Positions 45,419 to 57,400 of a DNA stretch of 64,000 nucleotides are shown here, piece after piece. Source of the DNA: Rosa chinensis (taxonomy: Eukaryota; Streptophyta; Magnoliopsida; Rosales; Rosaceae); the NCBI RefSeq assembly GCF_002994745.2, contig NC_037088.1:46740911-46804910 (forward strand), given 5' to 3'. The notes beneath the pieces were generated by a model. It ran no database searches, had not been told where the DNA came from, and saw nothing but the letters and a program-made list of their open reading frames with translations. The translations under genes and the position numbers were made by a program. The stretch's first letter is position 1. Each line of letters starts with the position of its first letter.

Positions 45419-48400
45419 CTATTTGTAGTAATATCGAAGGTGTTCGGTATTCCAAGGGTGGGTCGACGTGACGCTGTCCTTGTCCATTAAGTAGAAGGTG
45501 CCTGAGCTAACGACTTCCACAATTTTGTATGGGCCTTCCCAAGTTGGGCGGAGTTTTGTTGGTGGCGGGATGACTTCCTTCATTACCCAGTCCCCCAGTT
45601 GGAGGTTCCGGGCCTTGACTCTGGCGTTGTAGAAACGTGATACCCGTTGTTTGTTTTGCAAGTTGTGCAGATGGGCCTTGTATCTTCTTTCTTCTAGGAG
45701 GTCCCTGTCCAAGTTGACGCCGTCGTTGTTGGTCTCTGGGCCGTAGCCATCGACTCTAGCGGTAGGCTGAGTTACCTCAATAGGAAGGACAGCCTCTGTG
45801 CCGAACATCATACAAAAAGGAGTTTCACCGGTGGCGGTAGATGGAGTTGTCCGGATGGCCCATAGGACCTCTGGAAGCTTTTCCGCCCACAAACCCTTGG
45901 CGTCGTCGAGCTTCTTTTGTAGCAGCCTCTTGATTATCTTGTTTGCTGCTTCGACCTGGCCGTTGGTTTGGGGATGGGCGACAGATGCAAAACTCAACTT
46001 AGTGCCCAAGTTGGCGGTAAAGGAGATGAGTTCCTTATTGTTGAACTGTGTGCCGTTGTCTGTAATGATTGTATGTGGGACACCATAGCGGCAGTAGATA
46101 TTCTTCCAAAGGAAGCGAATTACCTTTGCGGTAGTTATTGCCGTCAGTGGCTCCGCCTCTATCCACTTACTGTTGTAATCGATGGCAACAATGATGTATT
46201 TGAACTGACCCTTGGCGGTTTGGAACTTTCCCATCAAATCCAGGCCCCACGTGGAATGAATCCATGGGCCGATGATGACTGACAGTGGTTCCGCCGGTGC
46301 GTGTGGGAGATCTGCAAACTGTTGGCATTTGTGGCAAGACCTCGAAATCCGCCGGGCGTCATCACCAAGCGTGGGCCAGAAGTAGCCTTGTCGCATTGTG
46401 CGGTTGGCCAAGGATCTGGTGCCCGAGTGGTTTCCACATTCTCTGCCATGGATTTCTGCTAGGACGGCCTTTCCCTCCTCTGGGGTTAGACAGCGGAGGT
46501 TGGGATGGGTGAATCCCTGGCGGTAAAGCTTGCCATCCTGGATGTTGTAGGAGGTTGCTCTGCGCCTGAGCTGTCTTGCGTGGACCTTATCTTCTGGAAA
46601 TGTGCCGTTGCGCTTATATGCCATGATCTCGTCCATCCAGCTGGGATTGACCTGAATGTTGAAAATCTCTGCCAGGGTCTTTGTGATACTTGGCTTGTCA
46701 AGGTACTCCACTCTTGTGTCCGCTAGACTCTGATGTGGTTGGGCGGTTGCCAGTCTCGCCAGTGAATCAGCCTTAGCGTTCTTTTCCCTGGGGATCTGTG
46801 TGATGGTGTGAAATTTGAACCTTTTTAGCAACGTTTTGACGTACCCCAAATATGCCGCCAACTGTTGGTCCTTGGCTTGGAAGTTGTCGTTGACTTAGTT
46901 AATGACTAGTTGCGAGTCGCTGAATATGTTGACGCTGTCAGCTCCTGAGTCAATGGCGAGGAGTAGACCGGCGATAAGTGCCTCGTACTCCGCCATATTG
47001 TTTGAAGCTTTGAAGTTGAACTTCAACGCGTACTCCGCGTTCAGTCCCCCGGGTCCTGTTAAGATGACTCCGGCTCCGCTGGCCTTGGCGCAGGCGGAGC
47101 CGTCCACATGCAGGTTCCAATCTGACTGTGGGGGAGCTGCCCCTTCACCGTTTACTATTTCTGTTCTGGGCCCTGTTTGAGTACCGGGTTCCGGCTGACG
47201 CTCAGTAAGTTCAGCGATGAAGTCCGCCATTGCCTGGCCCTTCATGGCAGTTCTTGGCTTGTACTCTATGTCGAATTCGCTGAGCTCAATGGCCCACTTA
47301 CTGAGGCGCCCCGAGTGTTAAGGGTTCTGCATCACTTGCCTCAGCGGTTGATTGGTTAACACATGGATCGTGTGAGCCTGGAAGTATTGCCGGAGGCGTC
47401 TGGCGGCAACGATAAGTGCGAGGGCCAGTTGTTCCAATGGTGAATATCTTGTTTCTGCTCCGTTCATGCCTCTGCAGGCGTAGAACACTGGGAGCTCATC
47501 CTGGCCTTCCCGCCGGACAATGGCGCAACTTATCGCCTCTAGCGAGACCGCTAGATATATGAATAGTGTTTCTCCTTGCACAGGGACAGAAAGGAGAGGG
47601 ACTGCCGCCAGATATTCCTTTAGGCCCTGGAATGCCGCCTGACACTCTGGGTTCCAGTCAATGACCTTCTTGTGAGTTGTTTTGAGGAGTTTGAAGAATG
47701 GGGCACACCTATCAGTGAGTCGAGAGATGAATCGAGAAAGGGCGGTTAACTTGCCCTGGAGGCACTGGACGTCCACCTTATACTCGGGGTTCGCCAGGTT
47801 AAGGATGGCCTGTACCTTATCCGGGTTAGCCTCGATAACCCGCTCGCTGACGATGTAACCGAGAAATTTGCTAGCGGTGACTGCAAAGAAACATTTTTCT
47901 GGGTTGAGGCGCATATTATAGGCCAGGAGGATGGTTACTATGATCCTGAGGTTTGCCACATGTCCACTGGCCTTTATGCTCTTAACTAGCATGTCGTCCA
48001 CATAGACCTCGATGATTTTTCCCAGATGCTCAGCGAACATGGCGTTCATCAACCGCTGGTAAGTTGCGCCGGCGTTCTTCAGACCGAAAGGCATGACATT
48101 GTAGCAGTAGAGGCCTTTATCGGTGGTGAAGGTAGTGCATTCCTGGTCGCTGGGGTGCATCTTGATCTGATTGTATCAGGAGAAAGCATCCATCATGCTG
48201 AGGAGCTCGTGTCCGGCAGTTGAATCAACTAGCTGATCGATACGAGGTAGCGGGAAGCTATCCTTTGGGCATGCCTTGTTGAGATTTTTGAAGTCGACGC
48301 ACATCCGCCACTTGCCGCTGGGCTTTTTGACCATTACCAAATTTGAGATCCACTGGGGATAGATGACTTGGCGGATGAATCCAATGTTCCGTAGTTTGGC

Positions 48401-49017
48401 GACCTCCTCTCCGATTGCCCGGTATTTTTCCTCATCAAAGGCCCTCCGCTTCTGCTTGATAGGATAAAAGGAGGGCTTGATGGTCAGTTTATGAGTGATA
48501 ATTTCAGGGGAGATACCTGGCATGTCCGCGTAGGACCATGCAAAGACGGCGGCGTTATCACGTAGGAATTGAGTGAGTTCTGCCTCCACCTCTGGATCTA
48601 GTTGGGCGCCTATGCGGACTGTTCGCTCAGGGTGCTCGTCTGAGATGCAGACAACCTTCAACGACGTGTCCGGATTGACCGGCTCCTTCTTTACATATTT
48701 CTTCTCCTCGTCTCTAGGATCCTCAAAGATGTTTGGTGGTGGTGCCTCATTACCCACTGTCAGAATTTCATGGCGGCGTGTTGACCGCGCTATAGTCGTT
48801 GAATAACATTCTCGTGCCAGCTGCTGGCTTCCCTCACACAGCCCGTGCCGTTGGGCGTGGGGAACTTCATGAGAAGCATGTACCCGGCAATGATGCACTT
48901 GAGCTTGTTAAGCGCTGGTCGACCAATGATGGCGTTGTATGAACTAAAACAGTCGACAATAATGAACTCTGTATGCACCTCCGCCATGCACGGACTAGTG
49001 CCAATAACCAAGCGCAT
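45419..49017 (-). pseudogene. Tat element pol: RT, RNase H, archaeal-type RNase H, integrase, with stops
   Basis: Pieces in order from the right: the end of protease (YNAIIGRPALN), then RT (KKPSGKWRMCVDFKNLNKAC, VMPFGLKNAGATYQRLMN, YVDDMLVKS), RNase H (about 47700-47400), second RNase H (DWNLHVDGSACAKASGAG ... NNMAEYEALIAG, about 47130-46900), and integrase (HxxxH/CHKC zinc finger, then GLDLMGKF, TDNGTQF, NGQVEAANKII with D, D, E). The frame is broken by a shift between 49017 and 48898 and by in-frame stops near 48176, 47318 and 46895, each a single-codon change. The integrase part (46861-45419, 480 residues) is one clean frame. Not functional as a whole. Confidence 0.9.
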
Positions 49018-49077
49018 GTAATCCGACCCTAGCGGTTGTGTGACGTCACCAGAAAAACTGAGCAGTGGCTCGTGATC

Positions 49078-51130
49078 CTAGAGTAGTTTTTTGTTCCGCT
49101 TGAGATGGTCGTAGCAGCCGCTGAAGATGACGTTGACAGCGGACCCGCTATCCACCAAGATTCTCCCCACCGAGAATTTGCCAAGAATGGCATCGACCAA
49201 GAATGGGTCGTCATGGGGTAAATGGACTCCGCGCTCCTCCTCCTCTGAGAAGGTAATAGGTTCCCAACCTGATCTTGGGAGTTTGGCGGACCTTTCGTAG
49301 CGGATGTTGCAGACTTCCTTCGGATGATTAGCGCGTGCATAGCGCTTTCTTGCCCTGTGAGACATGCTAGTGATTGGAGCACCGCCATCGATGGTGTTGA
49401 TGCGGCCCAAGGTCTCGACGTTGGCAATTACTGTTGGTGGTTGGCGCACCCTGAACTGTTCCAACTTGCCGTCACGGTATAAGGTCTCAACGGCCGTTTT
49501 GAGAGCATTGCAACTGTTGGTATTGTGGCCGCTGTCTTCGTGGTACTTGCACCACCTGTCGCTGTTCCTGGGTTTGCCCGTTTTTGGGTACTTTGGAGGG
49601 GGTGGCGGTGGGATCTGATCCTTGCACTGATTGTAGATGTCTTCATACGAGGCCGTTAGGACCGTGAAAACTGTATACCGCTGCGAGGACTCCGCCTGCT
49701 TGTTGCGGTTATCCCCATGGGTTGGGCGGTTTCCCCTGTTGTAATGCCGGTCCTTCTGCCACTTGTTCTGGTGGTGGCCCTGCTGCCACTCCCTTTTCTT
49801 GTCAGTTGGTGGTGCTGAGGGGTTCTTGTTAGCGGTTTCCTGGTGACTGGAGGATGGCTGTGTTGACTTTGTTGGCATTGCTGGTGGTGGTGGGGTTTCT
49901 CCATATGTGATGAATTCCGCCTGAGCGTGAATGACCGCCTCACTCATGACGTGGTCATACGTCGCATTGGGATGATTGTAGTTGAGGTGATAGAGGAACG
50001 GTCCCTTGAGAAGTCCCTTCCTGAAGGCCGCTGATGCCATAGTTTTATCTAGGTCGAGGCACTGAGACGCTGCCGCCCGCCACCTTGTGACGAAGGCCTT
50101 CAGTGATTCGTCCTCCCCCTGCTTAACGCTAAATAGCTGACTCGTGTTGTGATGACCGGCGGACAATAAGATGAAACGGGAGAGGAAAGCGTGTGATAGT
50201 GCATGGAATGAGCTGACAGACCCCGGCGGACACTCAAAGAACCAGTTCATTGCTTCGCCATCCAACGTTTCGCTGAACAAGTGGCACAAGCTGGATTCGT
50301 CGAACCCCTTGTTGTTGGTGACCTTCTTGAAGGTGTCCATGTGAACGAAGGGATCGGACATTCCGCCGTAATGCGACATCTTTGGGGTTTTTGCATGTGC
50401 CGGTCTAACAGCCCGCAGTATTGCAGCGGAGAAGGGCCCAAGTCTGGAAGTGAAGAGCGGATTCCGAGTTGGTGCTGGGACGCCCGATTCCGCCCGGATC
50501 AACCTCTGCTCCAGTTGGTGCATCCTTTCCAATATCTGGGCGGTTGCATCGTCGGCGGAATCAGCCTGAATGTCCCGCTGGGATGGGCACAGGCAGATTG
50601 CCTTCAGTCCTTGCCCTGGCTCCCGAGCGGTTGGTGTGCGGGAGTGATTCCGCCACTTGCTCCAGCATTAGTTGAGGTATGGGCGGTGGTCCCATTCCCA
50701 ACAACTCAGGTGGGTTCAATGGTACCTGCATCTGTATGGCCGGCCCTGGTACCAATGTGCCGGTGCTGGGTCGACTATGCCTGGTGCTATGTGACTGCTC
50801 GCTCTGTGCTGGGCGGGCGGTGGCCGCCAGCGCCCTTTTCAGTTCCTCAAAACGTTCCATAAGCGTAGCCACCTGTCTTTGGGCTTCGGCCTTTTCCTTG
50901 CACTCCTCCTCACTTTCTCTATTTGCCTTATGGAGATCCGCTAGTGCTAGCTCGTACATAGTGATGAGGTCTTGGCCCGGCGGGCGACTGCTGCTTGGAT
51001 CTACCTCACCACCGGGGTTGACCGGGGTTGTGAATAGTGCGCGGTTAACTCCCACCGCTGGGTCGGAGGGTTGGGGGATGGAGGGATGGTCTGCCTGCTC
51101 CTCAGCATTTCCCCCGCTACCGTTAGTCAT
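49078..51130 (-). pseudogene. Tat element gag and protease, frameshifted
   Basis: The first frame (51130-50561) is a Ser/Pro-rich and coiled-coil N-terminus, MTNGSGGNAEEQADH onward. A shift near 50550 moves to the frame that holds the retrotransposon Gag domain (FVHMDTFKKVTNNKG ... LFSETLDGEAMNWFFECPPG ... LKAFVTRWRAAASQC). It then has a CCHC-like HEDSGHNTNSC element and the start of the aspartic protease (GRILVDSGSAVNVIF). A stop near 49078 cuts the protease. Only a handful of lesions separate it from an open gag. Confidence 0.88.
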
Positions 51131-51183
51131 GGTGAGTGTAGTGGGATGGCCTTTTGTTCAAGGATTCCCACAGACGGCGCCAA

Positions 51184-51699
51184 TGTTGATGTCTAAAAGT
51201 CCAGCGGTAGCTGGATCTTAGCTAACGCTAATCCGGTGGGCGGATCGGTACTTGTGTTGTTCTCGAGGCTCCCGTTACCTGTCAGGTAAAATACAATGGA
51301 CGTCAGAGGGAGACTGCGCCGGGCGGTCTTCAACTCTCCGATGCCTAAGTTAGTTAATGTATTTATGTTGACATGATAACAGTAGGTAAGTATTGAATAC
51401 GTCCCTAATGAGGAGAGAGGAGAGAACCTTTTATAGGTGAGGAAGAGGTTGATCTTCTCTTAGTTTTCGATGTGGGATCGATGTGCTTCAGTTCTCAGTT
51501 TCAGAAGCTTCTGACGCCATCTTGACGCTGCGCGTGGCGGCTCGTCGGCGGCGATCTGGAGGTGGTCCGACTCTGAGGCTGTAGCCCGTCTGGCGGTGTG
51601 TCTGCATGTCATTCTTTTGGTTGGAGTTAGTACCTTTGGCAGTACAATGAGCGTGGCCCATTATAGCTAATTATGCTTGCAAATGTACATGCATGTACA
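51184..51699 (-). repeat. Tat element 5' LTR
   Basis: 516 bp, bordering the primer-binding site at about 51167-51183. Confidence 0.95.
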
Positions 51700-51704
51700 G
51701 ATAG

Positions 51705-52057
51705 ATAAAGACTCGAGCAGCTATATTAATACAATGCCTCGGTATTTTACTCCAAATAACTTCCTCAAAAGCTTACTTCAGCTATTTAAGTTTATGAAAT
51801 ATGGAGCCATACGTGCTCAAATATTGTTCGGAGTTGTTGATGGCTGAGATCACGTTCATGGCAACACTTTCTACTTCTTTTTTGCAATAACATTCTTGGG
51901 ATTTGAACAGATGGCTTAATTTCAAGGGTTAGAACTTGTAATCCTCTCTGTTGAGGTTTATATTGCGAATTTTGAATCTAGAGTTCAATGGATAGTTTTC
52001 GTTTAATTAAAAAAAAAAAAAAACATTCTCTCAAGTGAAACCTCAATCCATGCAATA
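51705..52057. other. Spacer right of the Tat element
   Basis: No gene recognised. A poly(A) run lies at 52010-52023. Confidence 0.5.
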
Positions 52058-52065
52058 TTAATACC

Positions 52066-52406
52066 CAAGTGCGTAGCTAGCTAAGTAGCTAGGGTCGAGG
52101 AGGGTCAAATGACCTCATTGATCTTAGCTTTTCTGTTATAGATATCTTATATTTTTTGCTTAACATTGTTTGTAAAGTCCTTGTTGATCATTCTAAATCT
52201 TCCTAATTCTTTCGCTTTACATGAATTTTTATCTAGATTTTGAGTAATAAATTTCCATGTGCTACAGATTTAAGCTACACTTGTAAGGAGATTAAGTTTT
52301 TTCTTTGTGTCTTTATTGAGTATATTTCACTTGAATGTAAATCCTAATTTAAAAGTTGAAACTATATTTTTGACCCCTCTTATTACAAATTCTAGCTACG
52401 TCACTG
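52066..52406. mobile_element. hAT-like non-autonomous element, 341 bp
   Basis: The left end CAAGTGCGTAGCTAG and the inverted right end CAGTGACGTAGCTAG resemble the CAGTGGCGTAGCCAG-type termini of plant hAT elements. Internal gggtcaaatgacc and tttgacccctctta words are also typical. The flanks TTAATACC (52058-52065) and TTAATACA (52407-52414) form an 8-bp duplication with one mismatch. No coding capacity. Confidence 0.72.
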
Positions 52407-52612
52407 TTAATACAACCAAGGCTTCAGTAGCATGTATACCAACTCTTCCTCGACGAACATCACAGGCTCCATCCTCATTCAATTTCAACTTTGAATGGAT
52501 CAGCTTCGATTAGTTTTTATTAATTCCTAGCCGGATTGAGCTTCTGAAATAATTAATCAGTGGTCCATTAATCTTTTGGTCCATGCATGCAGCATTTGGT
52601 AGGTCGGTTCAT

Positions 52613-52810
52613 TTTTTTTTTTTTTTTTTTAACTTTGTCAAGGGGAACCCAAAGGCTTCCTAGGCCCAAGATAAACCCCTTCGGCGCATGTGAAATGCTC
52701 CAACTGTGCATTGCAGCACAGTGCCTGGCCACTTTGACAGCTTCGGGGTTCGAACCTAGGTTGGAGAGCACACCCAACTAGGCAAGAACCACTAGGCCAC
52801 TTGCAGTGGT
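52613..52810 (-). mobile_element. tRNA-derived SINE, about 198 bp
   Basis: On the minus strand it begins accactgcaagtggcctagt. It shows a polymerase III A box (tggcctagtggttcttgcc) and B box (ggttcgaacccc) and ends in a poly(A) tail, seen as T's at 52613-52630. An 18-bp target duplication with one mismatch (tttggtaggtcggttcat and tttggtaagtcggttcat) lies at 52595-52612 and 52811-52828. Confidence 0.9.
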
Positions 52811-53066
52811 TTTGGTAAGTCGGTTCATGATCTTAGCTAATGTTTTTGAAAGAATAGATGAAGATACGATTTTCTGGCTTTATACTCCAAACAAAATCAA
52901 ATAAAAAATACAGATTAGGATATATCATATATCCCTGTAGCCGGCTGGATCTTCAGCCAATCAAATTCTATGATTAATTTTAAATGGTGCAGAACTCAGC
53001 AGTTTTGCTCATCATTTTCATTTGAAATGTAAATGTAGTTTCTATAAGAGACAAATTGCACCCTTT

Positions 53067-53172
53067 TTCTTTTTTTTCTTTTTTTTTTTTTTTTTTGAGG
53101 GGAAGGCAGGGGAACGCACTCCCCTAACCAGAATTATTATTCATGAGCATAGAATTATTATATCCCGGAGGG
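53067..53172 (-). mobile_element. Short retroposon with 17-bp target duplication
   Basis: gacaaattgcacccttt is repeated exactly at 53050-53066 and 53173-53189. The insert between is a T-rich run (poly(A) tail on the minus strand) plus about 75 bp containing gttaggggagtgcgttcccc on the minus strand. It is a heavily 5'-truncated LINE or SINE copy of unknown family. Confidence 0.8.
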
Positions 53173-53968
53173 GACAAATTGCACCCTTTGACGAAGAACC
53201 AAACAAGAAAAGAACATTATTTTCGCCTGCTTGCCAAGGAAGAAAGCTGGAACCTGCAAAACAGGACAAAGTGTGATCTGTTTAGGAAAAAAAAAAAAAA
53301 GCCCAGAAATTATAGGAATACGGCCCTACATAGAAACAAAGTGGAATTATATATTCAGAGGCCTGGTTCATACAAGAACTAGAAAAAAGCAAGCTTTTAG
53401 AAAGCCTATCAACAATGGAAGAATCAAGAAAGAGGTAGTTCGTAATGTTTCACTTTTGTTTCTGACGAAGCTTCATACATGTACTTTCCCTGCATACAGC
53501 CCCACTCTCATCTTCAACCCCTCATCATGTTACCTATTTGTCAGATTAATTTTGTTTAATCAAGGTCTGTATCCAATAATTTCTGCACGATCAGGTATGC
53601 GGTTGTTACAGGTTCAAATCAGGGGATTGGATTTGGAACAGTTACGCAGTTGGCCTCAAATGGGATCATGACAGTGTTAACAGATTTAGATGAGAAGAAG
53701 GGCATTGAAGCGGTTGAAGAATTAAAAGACTCCGGCCTCTCTGACCTTGTTGTTTATCATCAGCTTGATGTAACAAACCCTGCTAGCATTGCTTCCCTTG
53801 CAGATTTTGTCAAAACCCGATTTGGGAAACTAGATATCTTGGTATGCATACAAAGAAAACATACATAAGTCGATTTCTCTATATGTAGTTCTATACAAGC
53901 TTGTGCTGAAAATTTCTTATAAATATAAGCACATAACCTGAAGTAATAATCTATACTTGTATTGGTTT

Positions 53969-54446
53969 TGACGCAGTCGGAATGATAAACTAGGTTTACC
54001 AGCAATAAACCTAAGCAAACGATTCTGGAGTCCACCAGAGATAAAAGAGAATAATCTCAATATATTGATAAAAGATAATAAGATGCCTTCTGCAGCCGCT
54101 TGCGGCTGCATAAATAAGAGAAAAGTACCCTAGGGCGACTAACAACGAAACCCTAAGGCCCATGGATAAAAACGAAAACAATCCAAAAATAACTAAGAAA
54201 ACCAAAAACGGGTAAAATAGAAAAATGCCGTTTTGAGGCCCTAAACGATCCCGAAAGCCCGAAAAAGGTCACACGTCGTGGCATAGCGACGAGTTTGCTT
54301 TCTGGCGCGATTCCCTTTCCGGAAAGCTAAAGTGCGTCCCGATCGGACTCCGGAGGCCCATTTCACGTCTACTAGTCACTTTTCGGTTTCCACCCTTAGC
54401 ACGATCCAATTGTTCTTGAAATTGGACCGCTATCTGTTCTACATCA
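53969..54446 (-). repeat. CRM-like element 3' LTR
   Basis: 478 bp. The last 58 codons of gag-pol lie inside it. Confidence 0.95.
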
Positions 54447-57400
54447 GTCTCCTCCACCTCCGAAGAACTCGACCCCGAGTTCTCTTCAGGATAAAGAGCC
54501 TCATCTTCATGAAACTCATGCAGATCAGCAACATTGAAAGTGTTAGAAATGCCCATTGAATCTGGAAGTGCAACAACATAAGCATTATCATTGATCTTCT
54601 TCACCACCTTAAAAGGACCATATTTTCTGGGCTTCAACTTGTTATAGGTACCAACAGGGAATCTCTCCTTCCTCAGGAACACCATCACGTCATCACCTTC
54701 CTGGAATACTTTAACTCGCCGATGTTTATCAGCTGCAGTTTTATTCTTAGCATTAGTTGCTTCCAGCTTAGCCTTAACTTCATCTCGAACAGCTTGTACA
54801 TCTCTAGCCATATTATCAGCAGCAACACTAACTCCAGGAACCTTAGGAAGCTTCACCAGATCAACCACATGTTGAGGAACAGTAGTATAAACTAAGGAGA
54901 ATGGTGACTTCCCTGTGGCGCTATGCACAGCACTGTTATAAGCAAACTCCACCTGGGGCAAAGCATAATCCCACTGTTTGGGTCGATCTCCACAAACGCT
55001 CCGGACCATGTTACCCAAAGTTCTGTTAGTAACCTCTGTCTGGCCATCCGTTTGAGGATGGGCTGTGCTACTACGGTTCAAAGATGTTCCAAACATCCTC
55101 CACAAAGTAATCCAGAAATGGCTAAGGAACTTGGTGTCTCTGTCAGATGTAATGGACTTGGGTACTCCATGCAAACGAACCACTTCCCTGAAGAACAGTT
55201 TAGCTATATTAGAAGCATCAGCAGTCTTTTTACATGCGATGAAATGCACCATCTTAGAGAACCTGTCAACTACCACAAACACTGAATCCACTCCCCTTTG
55301 GGTACGGGGTAAGCCCAACACAAAATCCATAGCAAGGTCCTGCCAAATGTCATCAGGAACAGGTAAAGGTAGATAAAGACCTGTATTTTGGGACTGACCC
55401 TTAGATACTTGGCAGGTGTAGCACTTTCTCACAATAGTTCCAGCATCCTTCTTCAACTGTGGCCAGAAATACCGCTCCTCAAGACTAGCAATAGTCTTGT
55501 CTCTGCCCAAGTGCCCGCTCAATCCTCCTCCATGCAGATCTCGGATCAGTTTTTCCCTCAATGAAGAACTAGGGATACAAAGTCTGTTGCCCTTGAATAA
55601 ATATCCTTCATTCTCATAAAAATCTGCGACTGCATTGTTATTGCTGCACTTGGCCCAAATCTCCTTGAAATCAACATCTTCTTCATACAACTCCTTCAAG
55701 AGGTCAAACCCCACAATCTCCTGAGCTAAAGTGACCAGTAAGGACGCCCTCCTACTCAAAGCATCTGCGACCCGGTTAAGAGTACCAGATTTATGTTGAA
55801 TCACAAAAGGAAACTTCTGCAGAAAACTCACCCACCTTGCATGCATTTTATTCACAGTTTTCTGGCTATTGAGGTACTTCAAGGCTTGGTGATCGGTGAA
55901 CAGTACGAACTCCCTCTGAATCAAGTAGTGCTCCCATTGCCTAAATGCCCGGAACACTGCATAAAATTCTTGGTCATAAGTACTCCACTTCTGACGAGCT
56001 TCACTCAACTTTTCACTAAAGAATGCTACTGGTTTCTTCTCTTGTGACAATACAGCACCCACTCCCACGCCACTAGCATCACATTCTACCTCGAATACCT
56101 TGTCAAAATTAGGAAGAGCAAGAACTGGTGCAGTACAAAGCTTCTCCTTGATTAAGGCAAAGCTCTTCTCTTGTTCCTCTCCCCATTGGAATTTGCCTTT
56201 CTTCAAACATTCAGTAATAGGGGCAGTAATGGTACTGAAATTCTTCACAAATCTCCTGTAGAAAGTAGCTAAACCATGAAAGCTCCGGACTTCAGAAACT
56301 GTTTTCGGAGCTGGCCATTCTCTTATTGCTCGTACCTTCTCTTCATCAACCTGAATGCCTTCTTCTCCAACCACAAATCCCAGAAATAATAACTTGTTGG
56401 TGCAGAATGTACATTTTTTTAAGTTGATGTACAGTTTATTCTCCTGTAAAGCTTCCAAAACCTGCTTCAAATGCACCAGATGTTCTTCTTTGGTCCTGCT
56501 ATATATCAGTATATCATCAAAATACACTACTACAAAGGAACCCATAAAGGGGCGAAGAACCTGGTTCATAAGCCTCATAAAAGTGCTGGGTGCATTAGAC
56601 AACCCGAATGGCATGACCATCCACTCGTACAAGCCATCCTTGCTCTTAAAAGCTGTCTTCCATTCATCTCCTGGCTTGATTCGAATTTGGTGATATCCAC
56701 TTCGAAGGTCTATCTTGGTAAACACTTTGGAACCTTCTAGCTCGTCAAGCATGTCTTCCAAACGAGGAATAGGAAACCTGTACTTCACAGTTATCTTATT
56801 AATGGCCCTGCTATCAACACACATCCGCCATTGATTGCCCTTCTTAGGAACAAGGAGGACGGGAACTGCACAAGGACTCATACTCTCTCGGATGAACCCC
56901 TTTTTCAACAAGTCTTTGATCTGCTCCCTCAAAATCTCATTCTCCTTGGGACTCATTCGGTAATGTGGCAGATTTGGCAAGCTAGCTCCAGGAACCAAAT
57001 CGATCTGATGTTGGATGTCTCTCATAGGTGGTAGTTCGTTGGGCAACTCATCTGAAATCAACTCTTCAAAATCTCCCAACAACTTCTGCACTTCTTTAGG
57101 GATCAACACATCTTCCTTTTCTGTAGCCAACAATCCCTTTATCACTACTGGGCAGAAAACTTCAGTTTCTCTAAAAGCCTCCTCCATCTCAAACTCACTA
57201 CTAGATAAGGTCAGGAAACTCTCCCCTTTCTTCCCACCAGATTTTTCAAATTGACTCACGGGAGCCATAGCAATTTTATGACTATCCCACATAATCATCA
57301 TCACGTTATCTCTGCCTTTGTAAATCACATCCACATCATATTGCCAAGGTCGTCCAAATAAAATATGACAAGCATCCATATCAATAATATCACACATAAC

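Larger units (their letters stand above)
39990..51699 (-). mobile_element. Tat-lineage Ty3/gypsy retrotransposon with antisense ORF, 11.7 kb
   Basis: The element lies on the minus strand. LTRs at 39990-40495 (3' LTR) and 51184-51699 (5' LTR) are nearly identical apart from a 10-bp indel. GATAG duplications lie at 39985-39989 and 51700-51704 (sharing of the last base aside). The primer-binding site next to the 5' LTR reads TTGGCGCCGTCTGTGGG on the minus strand, and a ggggaattggggact purine tract precedes the 3' LTR. gag and pol run 51130 to 45419. Pol has YVDDMLVKS in RT and a second RNase H domain before integrase, the mark of the Tat clade. A spliced gene in the opposite direction (42284-45001) and a 61-bp minisatellite (41091-41500) fill the space between pol and 3' LTR. 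Confidence 0.93.
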
